Counted from the first letter of the stretch, positions 1-5,502 are shown. The stretch: 5,502 nucleotides of DNA from Desulfobacterales bacterium (GCA_030066455.1 JASJBQ010000318.1:1-5502), one strand, 5' to 3'. The notes: generated by a model not told the origin, from the letters alone. Translations and numbers: made by a program.

Positions 1-1
1 G

Positions 2-760
2 TACGGCACGCAAAGCTACGTGATCTTTCAATCGCGTGGGATTTCGCAATCACCGCCGCCGCAGTTCGATATCGACGTGTTGTTCCTGCCGACACCGGAC
101 GGTGAACTTCTGCACGCCTGGTGGCTGCATACGCCCCAGGCGGTGAAAACGGTCCTCTATTTCCAGGCGAACGGCACCAACATCAGCTACCGCCGAGCGC
201 GCTTGAAAACCTTCGGGGAAATGGGCGTCAACGCGCTGATAATCGACTACCGCGGATACGGCCGGAGTACCGGCCGGATAAAAAGCGAAGGCCACATCTA
301 CACCGACGGTTTGACCGCCTGGCGATTCCTGACAACGGACAAAGGGCTCGCGCCTCAGGATATCATCGTCTGGGGGCGTTCATTGGGCGGCGGTGTTGCC
401 GTGGAAATCGCCCGATCCAGGCAAATCGCCGCACTGGTGCTGGAGTCGACCTTCTATTCCCTGGATGAGGTCGCCCGGCGGCAATTCTGGTTTCTGCCCG
501 TCGGCCGGCTGTTGAAGTTCCATTTTGCCAACGGCCGCAAGTTGGAAACCGTCACCGCACCGGTGGTCGTCATCCACAGTACCGAAGACGACTATATCCC
601 CTATCGCCAGGCCGCCAGGCTTTATGCTGCCGCGGCGGAACCCAAGTTCCTGCTCGCGACGACCGGCTCCCATCTGGACACCTTCGACGACCGGGAAATC
701 TGGGTGGCGGCTTTAATGACGTACCTCGGTCTTCACGCCGTTCAGGCCGGAGGCCATTGA
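2..760 (+). CDS. Alpha/beta-hydrolase, BEM46/serine aminopeptidase-like (5' partial)
   Basis: Probable serine hydrolase of the alpha/beta-hydrolase fold. Numbering from the GTG codon at 20, an oxyanion-hole-like segment (QANGTNIS, 49-56) is followed by the family motif DYRGYGRS (76-83). The nucleophile elbow GRSLGG gives Ser121. HSTEDDYIP (186-194) supplies the probable acid Asp190, and GSHLDTF supplies His218, so the full triad is present. The frame is open without a stop to the left edge (codons from base 2), and the first visible residues (YVIFQSRG) match the 'lIFqP' segment that normally lies 20 or more residues inside such proteins. The true start is therefore probably upstream and the GTG at 20 is not the start. 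These proteins usually have 250-300 residues, so only a short N-terminal piece, often a membrane anchor, is missing. The substrate cannot be told from sequence; esterase, lipase-like or peptidase activity are all possible. It lies 26 bases before the next gene in the same direction, so co-transcription is likely. Confidence 0.85.
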   Translation, partial: YGTQSYVIFQSRGISQSPPPQFDIDVLFLPTPDGELLHAWWLHTPQAVKTVLYFQANGTNISYRRARLKTFGEMGVNALIIDYRGYGRSTGRIKSEGHIYTDGLTAWRFLTTDKGLAPQDIIVWGRSLGGGVAVEIARSRQIAALVLESTFYSLDEVARRQFWFLPVGRLLKFHFANGRKLETVTAPVVVIHSTEDDYIPYRQAARLYAAAAEPKFLLATTGSHLDTFDDREIWVAALMTYLGLHAVQAGGH

Positions 761-774
761 TATCCGCAGCGTTC

Positions 775-780
775 AGGAGG
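775..780 (+). promoter_or_regulatory. Shine-Dalgarno site fixing the MBL-fold start
   Basis: A perfect AGGAGG lies six bases before the ATG at 787. It favours that ATG over the in-frame TTG at 757, which has no comparable site and would overlap the end of the preceding hydrolase gene. Confidence 0.7.
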
Positions 781-786
781 GATGCC

Positions 787-1437
787 ATGAAGTTCATTAC
801 GCGCCGCGAAGCACTCAGGTTCGATACCGGCCGGTACGACGATCGCCTCATGGCGAACCTGCCCCGACTTCAGATCGCCCCCACGCAGATCGACACGCTC
901 TTTCTCTCCCATAACCACCCCGATCATGTCGGCGGCGCCCTGGCGGTCTTGAATGCCCGTCCGGCCATCGATGTCGCGTTGCCTGCATCTTTTCCGTCAG
1001 GCTTTAAAAACGCGATCTCCAAACGGGGGGGCACGGCCAGCGCATGCCGTCACCCGCGCAAGATAACGAACCATTGTCTGTCCACCGGGGAGATGCACAG
1101 CTGGGTGCGGAGCGAACACGCGCTGATCATCCTGACCGACCAGGGAACGATCGTCCTCACGGGATGCGCCCATCCGGGCGTGGTTGAAATCGTCGAACAG
1201 ACGAAAGCCTTAACCCAGCGGGACGTGCTGCTGGTGGCAGGCGGTTTTCACCTCCTGATGGACAGCGCTTCGAGCGTCCGTAAAAAAGCGGCACGGTTGA
1301 AGCAGTTGGGTGTCCGGCATGTGGCCCCCTCACATTGCACAGGCAGCGAGGCCATGGAGATACTCGCCGAAGCATTTGGCGACCGGTTTATCCAAAGTGG
1401 TGCCGGCCGGGCGGTCACGGCCGATGATTTGAATTGA
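787..1437 (+). CDS. Metallo-beta-lactamase-fold hydrolase, MJ0301/DHPS-like, short N-terminus
   Basis: This 216-residue protein belongs to the MBL-fold group often annotated as '7,8-dihydropterin-6-methyl-4-(beta-D-ribofuranosyl)-aminobenzene-5'-phosphate synthase-like'. Visible signatures are FDTG (12-15), the metal motif SHNHPDHVGG (HxHxDH; His42, His44, Asp46, His47), the hallmark TGCAHPG (His129), GGFHLL (His155) and PSHCTG (His183). All expected metal ligands are thus present and a binuclear metal site is likely. Family members usually have about 20-40 residues before the FDTG strand, carrying a first beta-strand and a 'G(F/V)S' segment. Here only 11 residues precede FDTG, so the N-terminus looks shortened. 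The pterin-related name comes from a few archaeal proteins, and the true substrate in bacteria is generally unknown. The ATG at 787 is chosen for its strong ribosome-binding site. Its partner in a likely operon is the upstream alpha/beta-hydrolase. Confidence 0.8.
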   Translation: MKFITRREALRFDTGRYDDRLMANLPRLQIAPTQIDTLFLSHNHPDHVGGALAVLNARPAIDVALPASFPSGFKNAISKRGGTASACRHPRKITNHCLSTGEMHSWVRSEHALIILTDQGTIVLTGCAHPGVVEIVEQTKALTQRDVLLVAGGFHLLMDSASSVRKKAARLKQLGVRHVAPSHCTGSEAMEILAEAFGDRFIQSGAGRAVTADDLN

Positions 1438-1483
1438 ACCCAAGGGCCAATGGTTTTATAGACGCAAAGAAAAAACCTTTTTG

Positions 1484-1490
1484 AGGAGGT
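1484..1490 (+). promoter_or_regulatory. Shine-Dalgarno-like site before the GNAT remnant
   Basis: AGGAGGT is a near-ideal ribosome-binding sequence, but it lies 12 bases before the ATG at 1503, which is longer than usual. It supports the view that the GNAT frame descends from a translated gene. Confidence 0.45.
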
Positions 1491-1502
1491 AGAGACGGGA
1501 TC

Positions 1503-1775
1503 ATGCACGCAGACATTTCCTTCCGACGCGCCGCAAAGACCGACATCGCCAGAATCAGAGAAATCCTGTTCTACGCCCGGCACCAGTATCAAATCGTCCT
1601 GCCCAAGGATTATTCGGTTGCGGACATCGACGCCATTGGGACCGACCACGACCACGGCGCATCGTTTGTTCTGCTGAGGGGTGGCCGCATCATCGGGTTT
1701 GTCGTCTTGAGACCTGTCAGCAATGAAACCATGGCGTTAAAGCGCTTGTATCTGGACGCGGCTTTTTCCGAACGC
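1503..1775 (+). pseudogene. GNAT-family acetyltransferase, 3'-truncated remnant
   Basis: The first 88 or so residues read like the N-terminal half of a GNAT N-acetyltransferase: ISFRRAAKTDIARIREIL (strand 1 and helix 1, residues 5-22), a variable segment, then SFVLLRGGRIIGFVVLRP (54-71, strands 2-3) and LKRLYLDAAF (79-88, strand 4). The next element should be the acetyl-CoA pyrophosphate-binding motif A (R/Q-x-x-G-x-G/A) and about 60 more residues. Instead the sequence becomes SERSTAAW and then continues to the stop at 2322-2324 as the antisense of the convergent TetR gene, with no GNAT features. The loss of similarity coincides with the TetR stop codon at 1776. Without motif A the protein should not bind acetyl-CoA. 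The formal open frame is 1503-2324 (273 codons). The feature is given only up to the point where it looks genuine. A real fusion or overlapping gene is possible but less likely. Confidence 0.55.
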
Positions 1776-2399
1776 TCAACCGCCGCGTGGGCCACTGTCC
1801 AGAACAAAGCCCGCGATCATATCCGCCAGCCCATCGGCCAGGCGCTTCTCATCGATCGCCGTCCCCATGAACTTGGCGGTGTGGGCCACGTTCTCGACGC
1901 TGTTGTGAATCAGCAGCGCGGTCAGCTCGAGGTCTCCGGCGTTCACCAGGCGGGACCTGTTCTTGGCGAGGATATGGCGAATCTGGTCGATCTCGCGCTC
2001 CCGTTCCCGGTCGTAGACGCGTTTGATGTCAGCGTCCGAATAGCGCAGTGCGTGGGTTTGGCGATGGAACTCGGGAGCGAGGTCGTAGGCCTCGAACACA
2101 CTGAGGATAATCCGCCGTATCGTTTGACGGTCCAGTTCGACGGGGTCGAACCCGTCCAACGGCCGCCATGCCGTGCGAAAGTGCTGCTCGAGGTAGTCTT
2201 CCAGCATTTCGAGCAGAAGTGTCTTCTTGTTCTTGAAGTAGGCGTAGAAACTGCCGGTGGAGATCCCCGCCTGTTTGGCAATTTCGGTCGAATTGGTGCC
2301 GTGGATTCCTTTTTGGGCAAATAATCTGAAAGCTGCCTGGATGATCTGCTTGCGGGTCGCGATCCCGCGTTTCTGTTTCGGTGTGCGCACGCTACTCAT
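1776..2399 (-). CDS. TetR/AcrR-family transcriptional repressor (FadR-like type)
   Basis: This 207-residue protein is of normal TetR length. The N-terminal DNA-binding domain spans about residues 8-60: KRGIATRKQIIQAAFRLFAQ (helix 1), then STEIAKQAGISTGSFYAYF (37-55), a textbook TetR helix-turn-helix ending in the YFKNKKTLL signature. The remainder (about 65-205) is the helical ligand-binding and dimerisation domain, which cannot be assigned a ligand by eye. The ATG at 2399 is preferred because a purine-rich AAAGGGCGGG precedes it and the protein then begins just before the HTH as usual. An in-frame ATG at 2429 would add ten residues but has no visible ribosome-binding site. The gene is divergent from the dehydrogenase operon across a region rich in TGAAT/ATTCA palindromes, so it probably represses that operon and itself. 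The operator type hints at an acyl-CoA-like effector; this is an inference. It ends tail-to-tail against the GNAT remnant with no visible terminator. Confidence 0.9.
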   Translation of the reverse strand: MSSVRTPKQKRGIATRKQIIQAAFRLFAQKGIHGTNSTEIAKQAGISTGSFYAYFKNKKTLLLEMLEDYLEQHFRTAWRPLDGFDPVELDRQTIRRIILSVFEAYDLAPEFHRQTHALRYSDADIKRVYDREREREIDQIRHILAKNRSRLVNAGDLELTALLIHNSVENVAHTAKFMGTAIDEKRLADGLADMIAGFVLDSGPRGG

Positions 2400-2473
2400 C
2401 AAAACCCGCCCTTTTTCCGATTTAAGCATAATGTCTGCACGTTAGATCGAATCCCCTGCTGCCAAGCGAAAAC

Positions 2474-2491
2474 ATATGAATGCTTATTCAC
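2474..2491. promoter_or_regulatory. Candidate TetR operator O1 (TGAAT-GCTT-ATTCA)
   Basis: An inverted repeat TGAAT (2477-2481)/ATTCA (2486-2490) with a 4-base spacer sits on the TetR-proximal side of the divergent intergenic region. It shares ATATGAATG and TTATTCA with the second site 66 bases away. Its position about 75-80 bases upstream of the TetR start suggests autoregulation. Confidence 0.55.
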
Positions 2492-2531
2492 AAACAAAAT
2501 GAAATTTAGATAGAAATTCTTAATTTTTCTA

Positions 2532-2560
2532 TTTACAAAATATGAATGTTTATTCATATT
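2532..2560 (+). promoter_or_regulatory. Possible promoter of the dehydrogenase operon
   Basis: TTTACA (2532-2537) is followed after 17 bases by CATATT (2555-2560), a plausible but imperfect sigma-70-type pair. The O2 palindrome covers the spacer and the -10, which would fit repression by steric blocking. The AT-richness of this stretch makes chance matches common, so this is tentative. Confidence 0.3.
2540..2559. promoter_or_regulatory. Candidate TetR operator O2 (perfect 20-base palindrome)
   Basis: ATATGAAT (2540-2547) and ATTCATAT (2552-2559) are exact inverted repeats around GTTT, giving the same TGAAT-N4-ATTCA core as O1. It is the best palindrome in the window and lies on the dehydrogenase side of the divergent region. 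The core resembles the TGAATG...CATTCA half-sites known for Bacillus FadR, a TetR-family fatty-acid regulator. Confidence 0.65.
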
Positions 2561-2581
2561 CATAATGAATGTAAACCATTC
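2558..2581. repeat. Overlapping extra half-sites next to O2
   Basis: Immediately after O2, and overlapping it by two bases, ATTCAT (2558-2563) and ATGAAT (2565-2570) form a second inverted repeat around one base. GAATG (2567-2571) and CATTC (2577-2581) form a third with a 5-base spacer. ATTCAT is also tandemly repeated at 2552 and 2558. The cluster may let more than one repressor dimer bind, or may simply reflect AT-rich drift. Confidence 0.4.
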
Positions 2582-2670
2582 CGGCCCCGAATGCAACTAC
2601 CGGCCGGAGATAAAACAGATTTGAAACCAGGCGATCGCGGTGAACCCCGCCCGCGATTCAGGGAGACGCC

Positions 2671-3891
2671 ATGCAAGCCCTGCAATTCAACGTCAGCACG
2701 CCCAGGTACATCGCGGCCAAAAGCCTTAAACCCTTCCTTGGTGACAGGGTCTTTTTCAAGGGGCCGGCCAAAACGACCAGGCTGGTGGAAATCCCCGAGC
2801 CGCAACTGCCTTCGCAGGAATGGGTCAAGATCCAGACCCTCTATTGCGGCTTCTGCGGCAGCGACCTCAATCTCATGCGGCTGCACGATTCCCCCACGGC
2901 CTCGCCGTTTACCTCCTTTCCCTGCATCGCCGGCCACGAGATCGTCGGCAAGGTCGCGGCCACAGGTGAACGGGTTGACGGATTTGCCGATGGGGACGTC
3001 GTCGCCGTCAACCCGGCGCTGAGTTGCGAGGCCCGCAGCATCAACGACCAATGCGTTGCCTGCGCTTCAGGCCGACCCTCCAACTGCGAAAATTTCGCCC
3101 GCGGCAGCCTCCCGCCGGGCATGTTCACCGGTATCAACCGTGGCGTCAATGGCGGGTTTACCCCTTTCCTGGTGGCCCACCACAGCCAGTTGTTCAAAAT
3201 CCCCGCGAGGCTCTCGCTGGAAGCGGCCGCCATGACCGAGCCGGTGGCCGTTGCCCTTCAAACCGTGTTCGACAACCAGCCGATGCCCGGGGAAACGGCG
3301 CTGGTCATCGGCGGCGGCGTCATTGGCAATCTGGTCATCCAGAGCATCCGGACGCTAACGCCCGAGAGCCGGATTGCCGTGATCGAACCTGCGCGCCACG
3401 CCGCCGAACTGGCCTTGAAGCTGGGCGCCGACGAGATTATTCCCTCGAAGCAGGTTTTCGATCAGTCCGCTACCGCCACCGGGGCCACGGTGTACAAACC
3501 CATGCTGGGTGACGACATCCTCATGGGCGGCTTCAATCGCATCTACGATACGGTGGGCAATTCCGCCACCTTGAACATGAGCCTGCGGCTGCTGGCGGTC
3601 ATGGGAACGCTGAGCGTGGTGGGCATCGGCGGCGAAGTCAAACTCGATTTGACCCCTTTGTGGTTGAAGCTTCAGAACGTTCGCGGCGTATATGGCTACG
3701 GCCGGGTCACCCACGACGGGCAGGAGCGCCACGTGTTCGATATTGCCCTCGACTTCATGCAGTCGGGACGAATCGATGCCGAGACGCTGGTGACCCACAA
3801 GTTCAAGCTGGAAGATTACCTCGACATGATCGCGGTCAACATGAACAAGGGCGCGCACAAGGCCGTCAAGACCCTGGTGTCGTTTGTGTAA
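2671..3891 (+). CDS. Zinc-dependent MDR alcohol dehydrogenase
   Basis: This 406-residue medium-chain dehydrogenase/reductase probably oxidises or reduces a hydroxy/carbonyl intermediate with NAD(H). Catalytic-zinc ligands appear as CGSD (Cys62) and GHE (His89-Glu90). A structural-zinc loop has four cysteines at 119, 128, 131 and 139 (C-x8-C-x2-C-x7-C), where classical members have C-x2-C-x2-C-x7-C. The Rossmann nucleotide-binding motif GGGVIG is at 214-219, and Glu239 at the end of the second strand (AVIEPA) favours NAD over NADP. The N-terminus (about residues 10-35) is longer than in ordinary alcohol dehydrogenases. These traits, with AHHSQLFKIP (169-178) and EPVAVAL, match a known MDR subgroup often labelled 'zinc-binding dehydrogenase' or threonine-dehydrogenase-like. 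GGGAG at 2661-2665 supports the start. It is the first gene of the rightward operon and lies behind the TetR operator cluster. The substrate is not determinable here. Confidence 0.9.
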   Translation: MQALQFNVSTPRYIAAKSLKPFLGDRVFFKGPAKTTRLVEIPEPQLPSQEWVKIQTLYCGFCGSDLNLMRLHDSPTASPFTSFPCIAGHEIVGKVAATGERVDGFADGDVVAVNPALSCEARSINDQCVACASGRPSNCENFARGSLPPGMFTGINRGVNGGFTPFLVAHHSQLFKIPARLSLEAAAMTEPVAVALQTVFDNQPMPGETALVIGGGVIGNLVIQSIRTLTPESRIAVIEPARHAAELALKLGADEIIPSKQVFDQSATATGATVYKPMLGDDILMGGFNRIYDTVGNSATLNMSLRLLAVMGTLSVVGIGGEVKLDLTPLWLKLQNVRGVYGYGRVTHDGQERHVFDIALDFMQSGRIDAETLVTHKFKLEDYLDMIAVNMNKGAHKAVKTLVSFV

Positions 3892-3924
3892 ACCCGACCC
3901 CCAACATGACAACGGGAGACAACC

Positions 3925-4284
3925 ATGCGATTCACCTTTCTTCTTTTCGCCTTGGGGCAGATTTTAAAAATCGCCGCCATGACTTCCAAACCGTTTAAAC
4001 ATTACATCCGGAATACGGATGCGCGTGTGCTGATCAAAACGGAAGACAACAGCCGGGCAAGGCTCTTCGTGTTCAACAAGGGCAGGGTGTCCTCGCAGGC
4101 CGGCCATCACGACGCTTTCGACGTGGCCCTGATCTTCAAAGACGCCGCCACCGGGTTTTCCGTTCTGACCAGCAAAAGGAAAGACGCCTCGTTCAATGCC
4201 GCGGCCGAAGGGAAGCTGAAAGTGGCCGGCATGAGCTTTTTTGCGCAGTGGTTCGAGGATGCGACCAAGATCATTCTTTCCTAA
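3925..4284 (+). CDS. Small SCP2-like (sterol-carrier/lipid-binding) protein
   Basis: This 119-residue protein resembles stand-alone SCP2-like proteins, which bind hydrophobic or acyl ligands in a small alpha/beta pocket. Visible features are a hydrophobic N-terminal stretch (FTFLLFALGQILKIAAM, 3-19) that could be an amphipathic helix or membrane contact, then RVLIKTED and RARLFVFNKGRVSS (43-57), DVALIFKDAATGFSVL (66-81), and a short tail GKLKVAGM...FAQWFEDATKIIL. The order 'strand - GRVSS - DV.L.FkDa.tg - G.l...G' is typical of these proteins. No catalytic residues are evident. GGGAG (3914-3918) precedes the ATG, and the gene sits between the dehydrogenase (33-base gap) and the ThDP enzyme (49-base gap), so it is almost surely co-transcribed. 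A role as carrier of an acyl or hydrophobic intermediate for its neighbours is an inference. A later ATG at codon 19 would drop the hydrophobic segment but lacks a good ribosome-binding site. Confidence 0.7.
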   Translation: MRFTFLLFALGQILKIAAMTSKPFKHYIRNTDARVLIKTEDNSRARLFVFNKGRVSSQAGHHDAFDVALIFKDAATGFSVLTSKRKDASFNAAAEGKLKVAGMSFFAQWFEDATKIILS

Positions 4285-4322
4285 ATCATCAACGGACACG
4301 ATTTCCAACCCATCAAGTTTCG

Positions 4323-4327
4323 AGGAG
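4323..4327 (+). promoter_or_regulatory. Shine-Dalgarno site of the ThDP enzyme gene
   Basis: AGGAG lies six bases before the ATG at 4334 and fixes the start of the gene that runs off the right edge. The intergenic gap shows no terminator-like hairpin, consistent with an operon. Confidence 0.65.
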
Positions 4328-4333
4328 AACATC

Positions 4334-5502
4334 ATGGCAAAGATCACCGGCGGGCACCTGGCCGCCAAGTATATGAAGGACGTCGAGCACGTTGACACGG
4401 TCTTCACCCTTTCGGGCGGCCACATCGAAAACCTTCTGGACGGATTGAATGAATACGGCATCAAGGCGATCGACGTGCGGCACGAGCAGGCCGCCGCCAT
4501 GATGGCGCACGCCTGGTCGATCTACACCAACCAACCCGGGGTCTGTCTGGTCACGGCCGGGCCGGGATTCACCAACGCGCTGACCGGCATCGCCAACGCC
4601 TATCTGGACAACGTCCCTTTGGTGGTCCTCTGCGGGCGGCACCCCCTGCGCGACGACAACACCGGGGCCCTTCAGGAGATGAACCAGATCGACATGGTCA
4701 AGCCGGTCACCAAGTGGTGCGCCACCTGCTACGACATCAAGCGCATCCCCGAATACCTGGCCACGGCCTTCCGGCAGGCCACCCTGGGAAGGCCCGGACC
4801 GGTTTTTCTCGAGCTTCCGCCGGATATCCTGTTCATCGCCACGGAAGAAAAAGAAGTCTTCATTCCGGCTAAAAAATCACATCGCACCGTGACCCGTCCC
4901 CATGCGGCCGAACTGGAAGCCGCCGCCGGCATCATCAACAGCGCCAGGAAGCCGCTGTTCATCGGCGGCAGCGGTGTCAACCTGAGTACCCGCGGTGAAA
5001 GCTTCAAAACCTTTATCGAGAAAATCGGATTTCCCTTTGCCCTGCTCAACAACGGCCGGGGCGCCCTGCCGGACAACCACCCCCAGTCGATCAACGACGG
5101 TGCCTTTACAGCCGTATCGGCGGTGGCGCCCCAGGCCGATGTGATCATTGCCGCCGGAATCCGTTTCAGTTGGATCATGCAAGCGACCAAACTCTTCCCC
5201 GACGCCCGGGTCGTCCGCATCGATATCGACCCCCATGAAATCGACCGCAACCGGACTTCGGAGGTGGGCCTCGTGGGTGACTGCGGCCAGGTATTCGACG
5301 CCCTGACCCCCCTGGTCGAACAGGGCCACCATGAAGCGTGGCGGGACAAGGTTAAAAAGGCCTACAAGGCTTTCCTCATCACAGAAACCGAGCAGCAGAC
5401 CACGCCCTCCGACCCCATCCACCCCTTTCGCCTGGTGGCCCGGATCAAAGAAGCCGTCGGCCCGGACGCCTATTACGTCGCCGACGGCGGCGACACCAGC
5501 TA
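4334..5502 (+). CDS. ThDP-dependent enzyme, 2-hydroxyacyl-CoA lyase/acetolactate synthase-like (3' partial)
   Basis: The frame is open from the ATG at 4334 to the right edge (389 complete codons). It encodes the N-terminal ThDP 'Pyr' domain (about 1-170), the central domain (about 190-330) and the very start of the C-terminal 'PP' domain (YYVADGGDTS, 380-389). The catalytic Glu51 in RHEQAAAMMA is the conserved residue that activates the ThDP aminopyrimidine. TAGPGFTNALTGIANAY (74-90) and GALQEMNQIDMVKPVTKW (111-128) are further superfamily blocks, and RIDIDPHEIDRN (295-306) closes the central domain. The diphosphate-binding GDG...N motif lies beyond the window. Full members have about 540-600 residues, so roughly 60-70 per cent is present. 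The family includes acetolactate synthase large subunit, oxalyl-CoA decarboxylase, 2-hydroxyacyl-CoA lyase and glyoxylate carboligase. The neighbours (dehydrogenase, SCP2-like protein, TetR) favour a catabolic acyl-CoA or carbonyl-handling role over branched-chain amino-acid synthesis, and no acetolactate synthase small-subunit gene is visible. The exact reaction is unassigned. Confidence 0.88.
   Translation, partial: MAKITGGHLAAKYMKDVEHVDTVFTLSGGHIENLLDGLNEYGIKAIDVRHEQAAAMMAHAWSIYTNQPGVCLVTAGPGFTNALTGIANAYLDNVPLVVLCGRHPLRDDNTGALQEMNQIDMVKPVTKWCATCYDIKRIPEYLATAFRQATLGRPGPVFLELPPDILFIATEEKEVFIPAKKSHRTVTRPHAAELEAAAGIINSARKPLFIGGSGVNLSTRGESFKTFIEKIGFPFALLNNGRGALPDNHPQSINDGAFTAVSAVAPQADVIIAAGIRFSWIMQATKLFPDARVVRIDIDPHEIDRNRTSEVGLVGDCGQVFDALTPLVEQGHHEAWRDKVKKAYKAFLITETEQQTTPSDPIHPFRLVARIKEAVGPDAYYVADGGDTS

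Noticed and set aside
1468..1483. Possible terminator between the MBL-fold gene and the GNAT remnant (A-run, CC, T-run)
   Set aside because: The AAAAAACCTTTTT-type symmetry is a short A/T pairing without a GC stem or adequate loop, so it does not form a convincing intrinsic terminator.
1776..2324. C-terminal two-thirds of the 273-codon + strand frame as a genuine protein domain
   Set aside because: It lies wholly antisense to a textbook TetR gene and shows no recognisable motifs; its openness is explained by the codon use of the opposite strand.
2560..3051. 163-codon minus-strand frame over the dehydrogenase start
   Set aside because: It is antisense to the well-supported dehydrogenase and its leader, with low-complexity G/R/A-rich translation and no family resemblance.
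3355..3912. 185-codon minus-strand frame
   Set aside because: It is the shadow of the dehydrogenase C-terminal half; the His/Gln/Val-rich translation has no domain signature.
3964..4500. 178-codon minus-strand frame spanning the SCP2-like gene and the ThDP gene start
   Set aside because: It is antisense to two genes that each have good start signals and recognisable families.
4729..5422. Long overlapping minus-strand frames opposite the ThDP gene
   Set aside because: They lie antisense to a gene with an unambiguous ThDP-enzyme translation and have no recognisable motifs.
1..5502. CRISPR arrays, tRNA or rRNA genes, insertion-sequence ends, or a defence system
   Set aside because: No regularly spaced repeats, cloverleaf-like sequence, transposase motifs or paired terminal inverted repeats were seen; the only repeats noticed are the operator-like ones at 2474-2581.

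Overview
The window carries moderately GC-rich, bacterial-style genes with clear Shine-Dalgarno sites. The gene content (a FadR/TetR-type repressor, an MDR zinc dehydrogenase, a small SCP2-like protein and a thiamine-diphosphate lyase-like enzyme) and the protein style suggest an anaerobic Desulfobacterota bacterium of the Desulfosarcina/Desulfococcus kind. That placement is an inference from resemblance, not something the sequence proves.

Left block (1-1437, + strand): the 3' part of an alpha/beta-hydrolase of the BEM46/YqiA-like type runs in from the left edge. It is followed 26 bases later by a metallo-beta-lactamase-fold protein of the MJ0301/'dihydropterin synthase-like' type, whose N-terminus looks short. 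The two probably share a transcript.

Middle (1503-2399): a GNAT acetyltransferase-like reading frame with a good ribosome-binding sequence loses family resemblance at about residue 90. This is exactly where the convergent TetR-family gene ends. The frame stays open to 2324, but only as the antisense of the TetR gene, so the GNAT is best read as a 3'-truncated remnant.

Divergent control region (2400-2670): an AT-rich intergenic segment holds several TGAAT/ATTCA inverted repeats, two of them sharing the form TGAAT-N4-ATTCA. They lie between the TetR gene and the rightward operon. They are the obvious candidate operators for this TetR protein and resemble the TGAATG...CATTCA operators of the Bacillus fatty-acid regulator FadR.

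Right block (2671-5502, + strand): three closely spaced genes follow: a zinc-dependent MDR dehydrogenase with an expanded structural-zinc loop, a 119-residue SCP2-like protein, and a ThDP-dependent enzyme of the acetolactate synthase/oxalyl-CoA decarboxylase/2-hydroxyacyl-CoA lyase superfamily that runs off the right edge. Together with an acyl-CoA-type TetR repressor, this looks like an inducible catabolic operon in which a ThDP enzyme makes or breaks a C-C bond of an acyl-CoA or carbonyl compound and the dehydrogenase oxidises or reduces a hydroxy/carbonyl intermediate. A role in ketone (for example acetone) activation is a testable hypothesis only. The deciding genes would lie downstream of this window.
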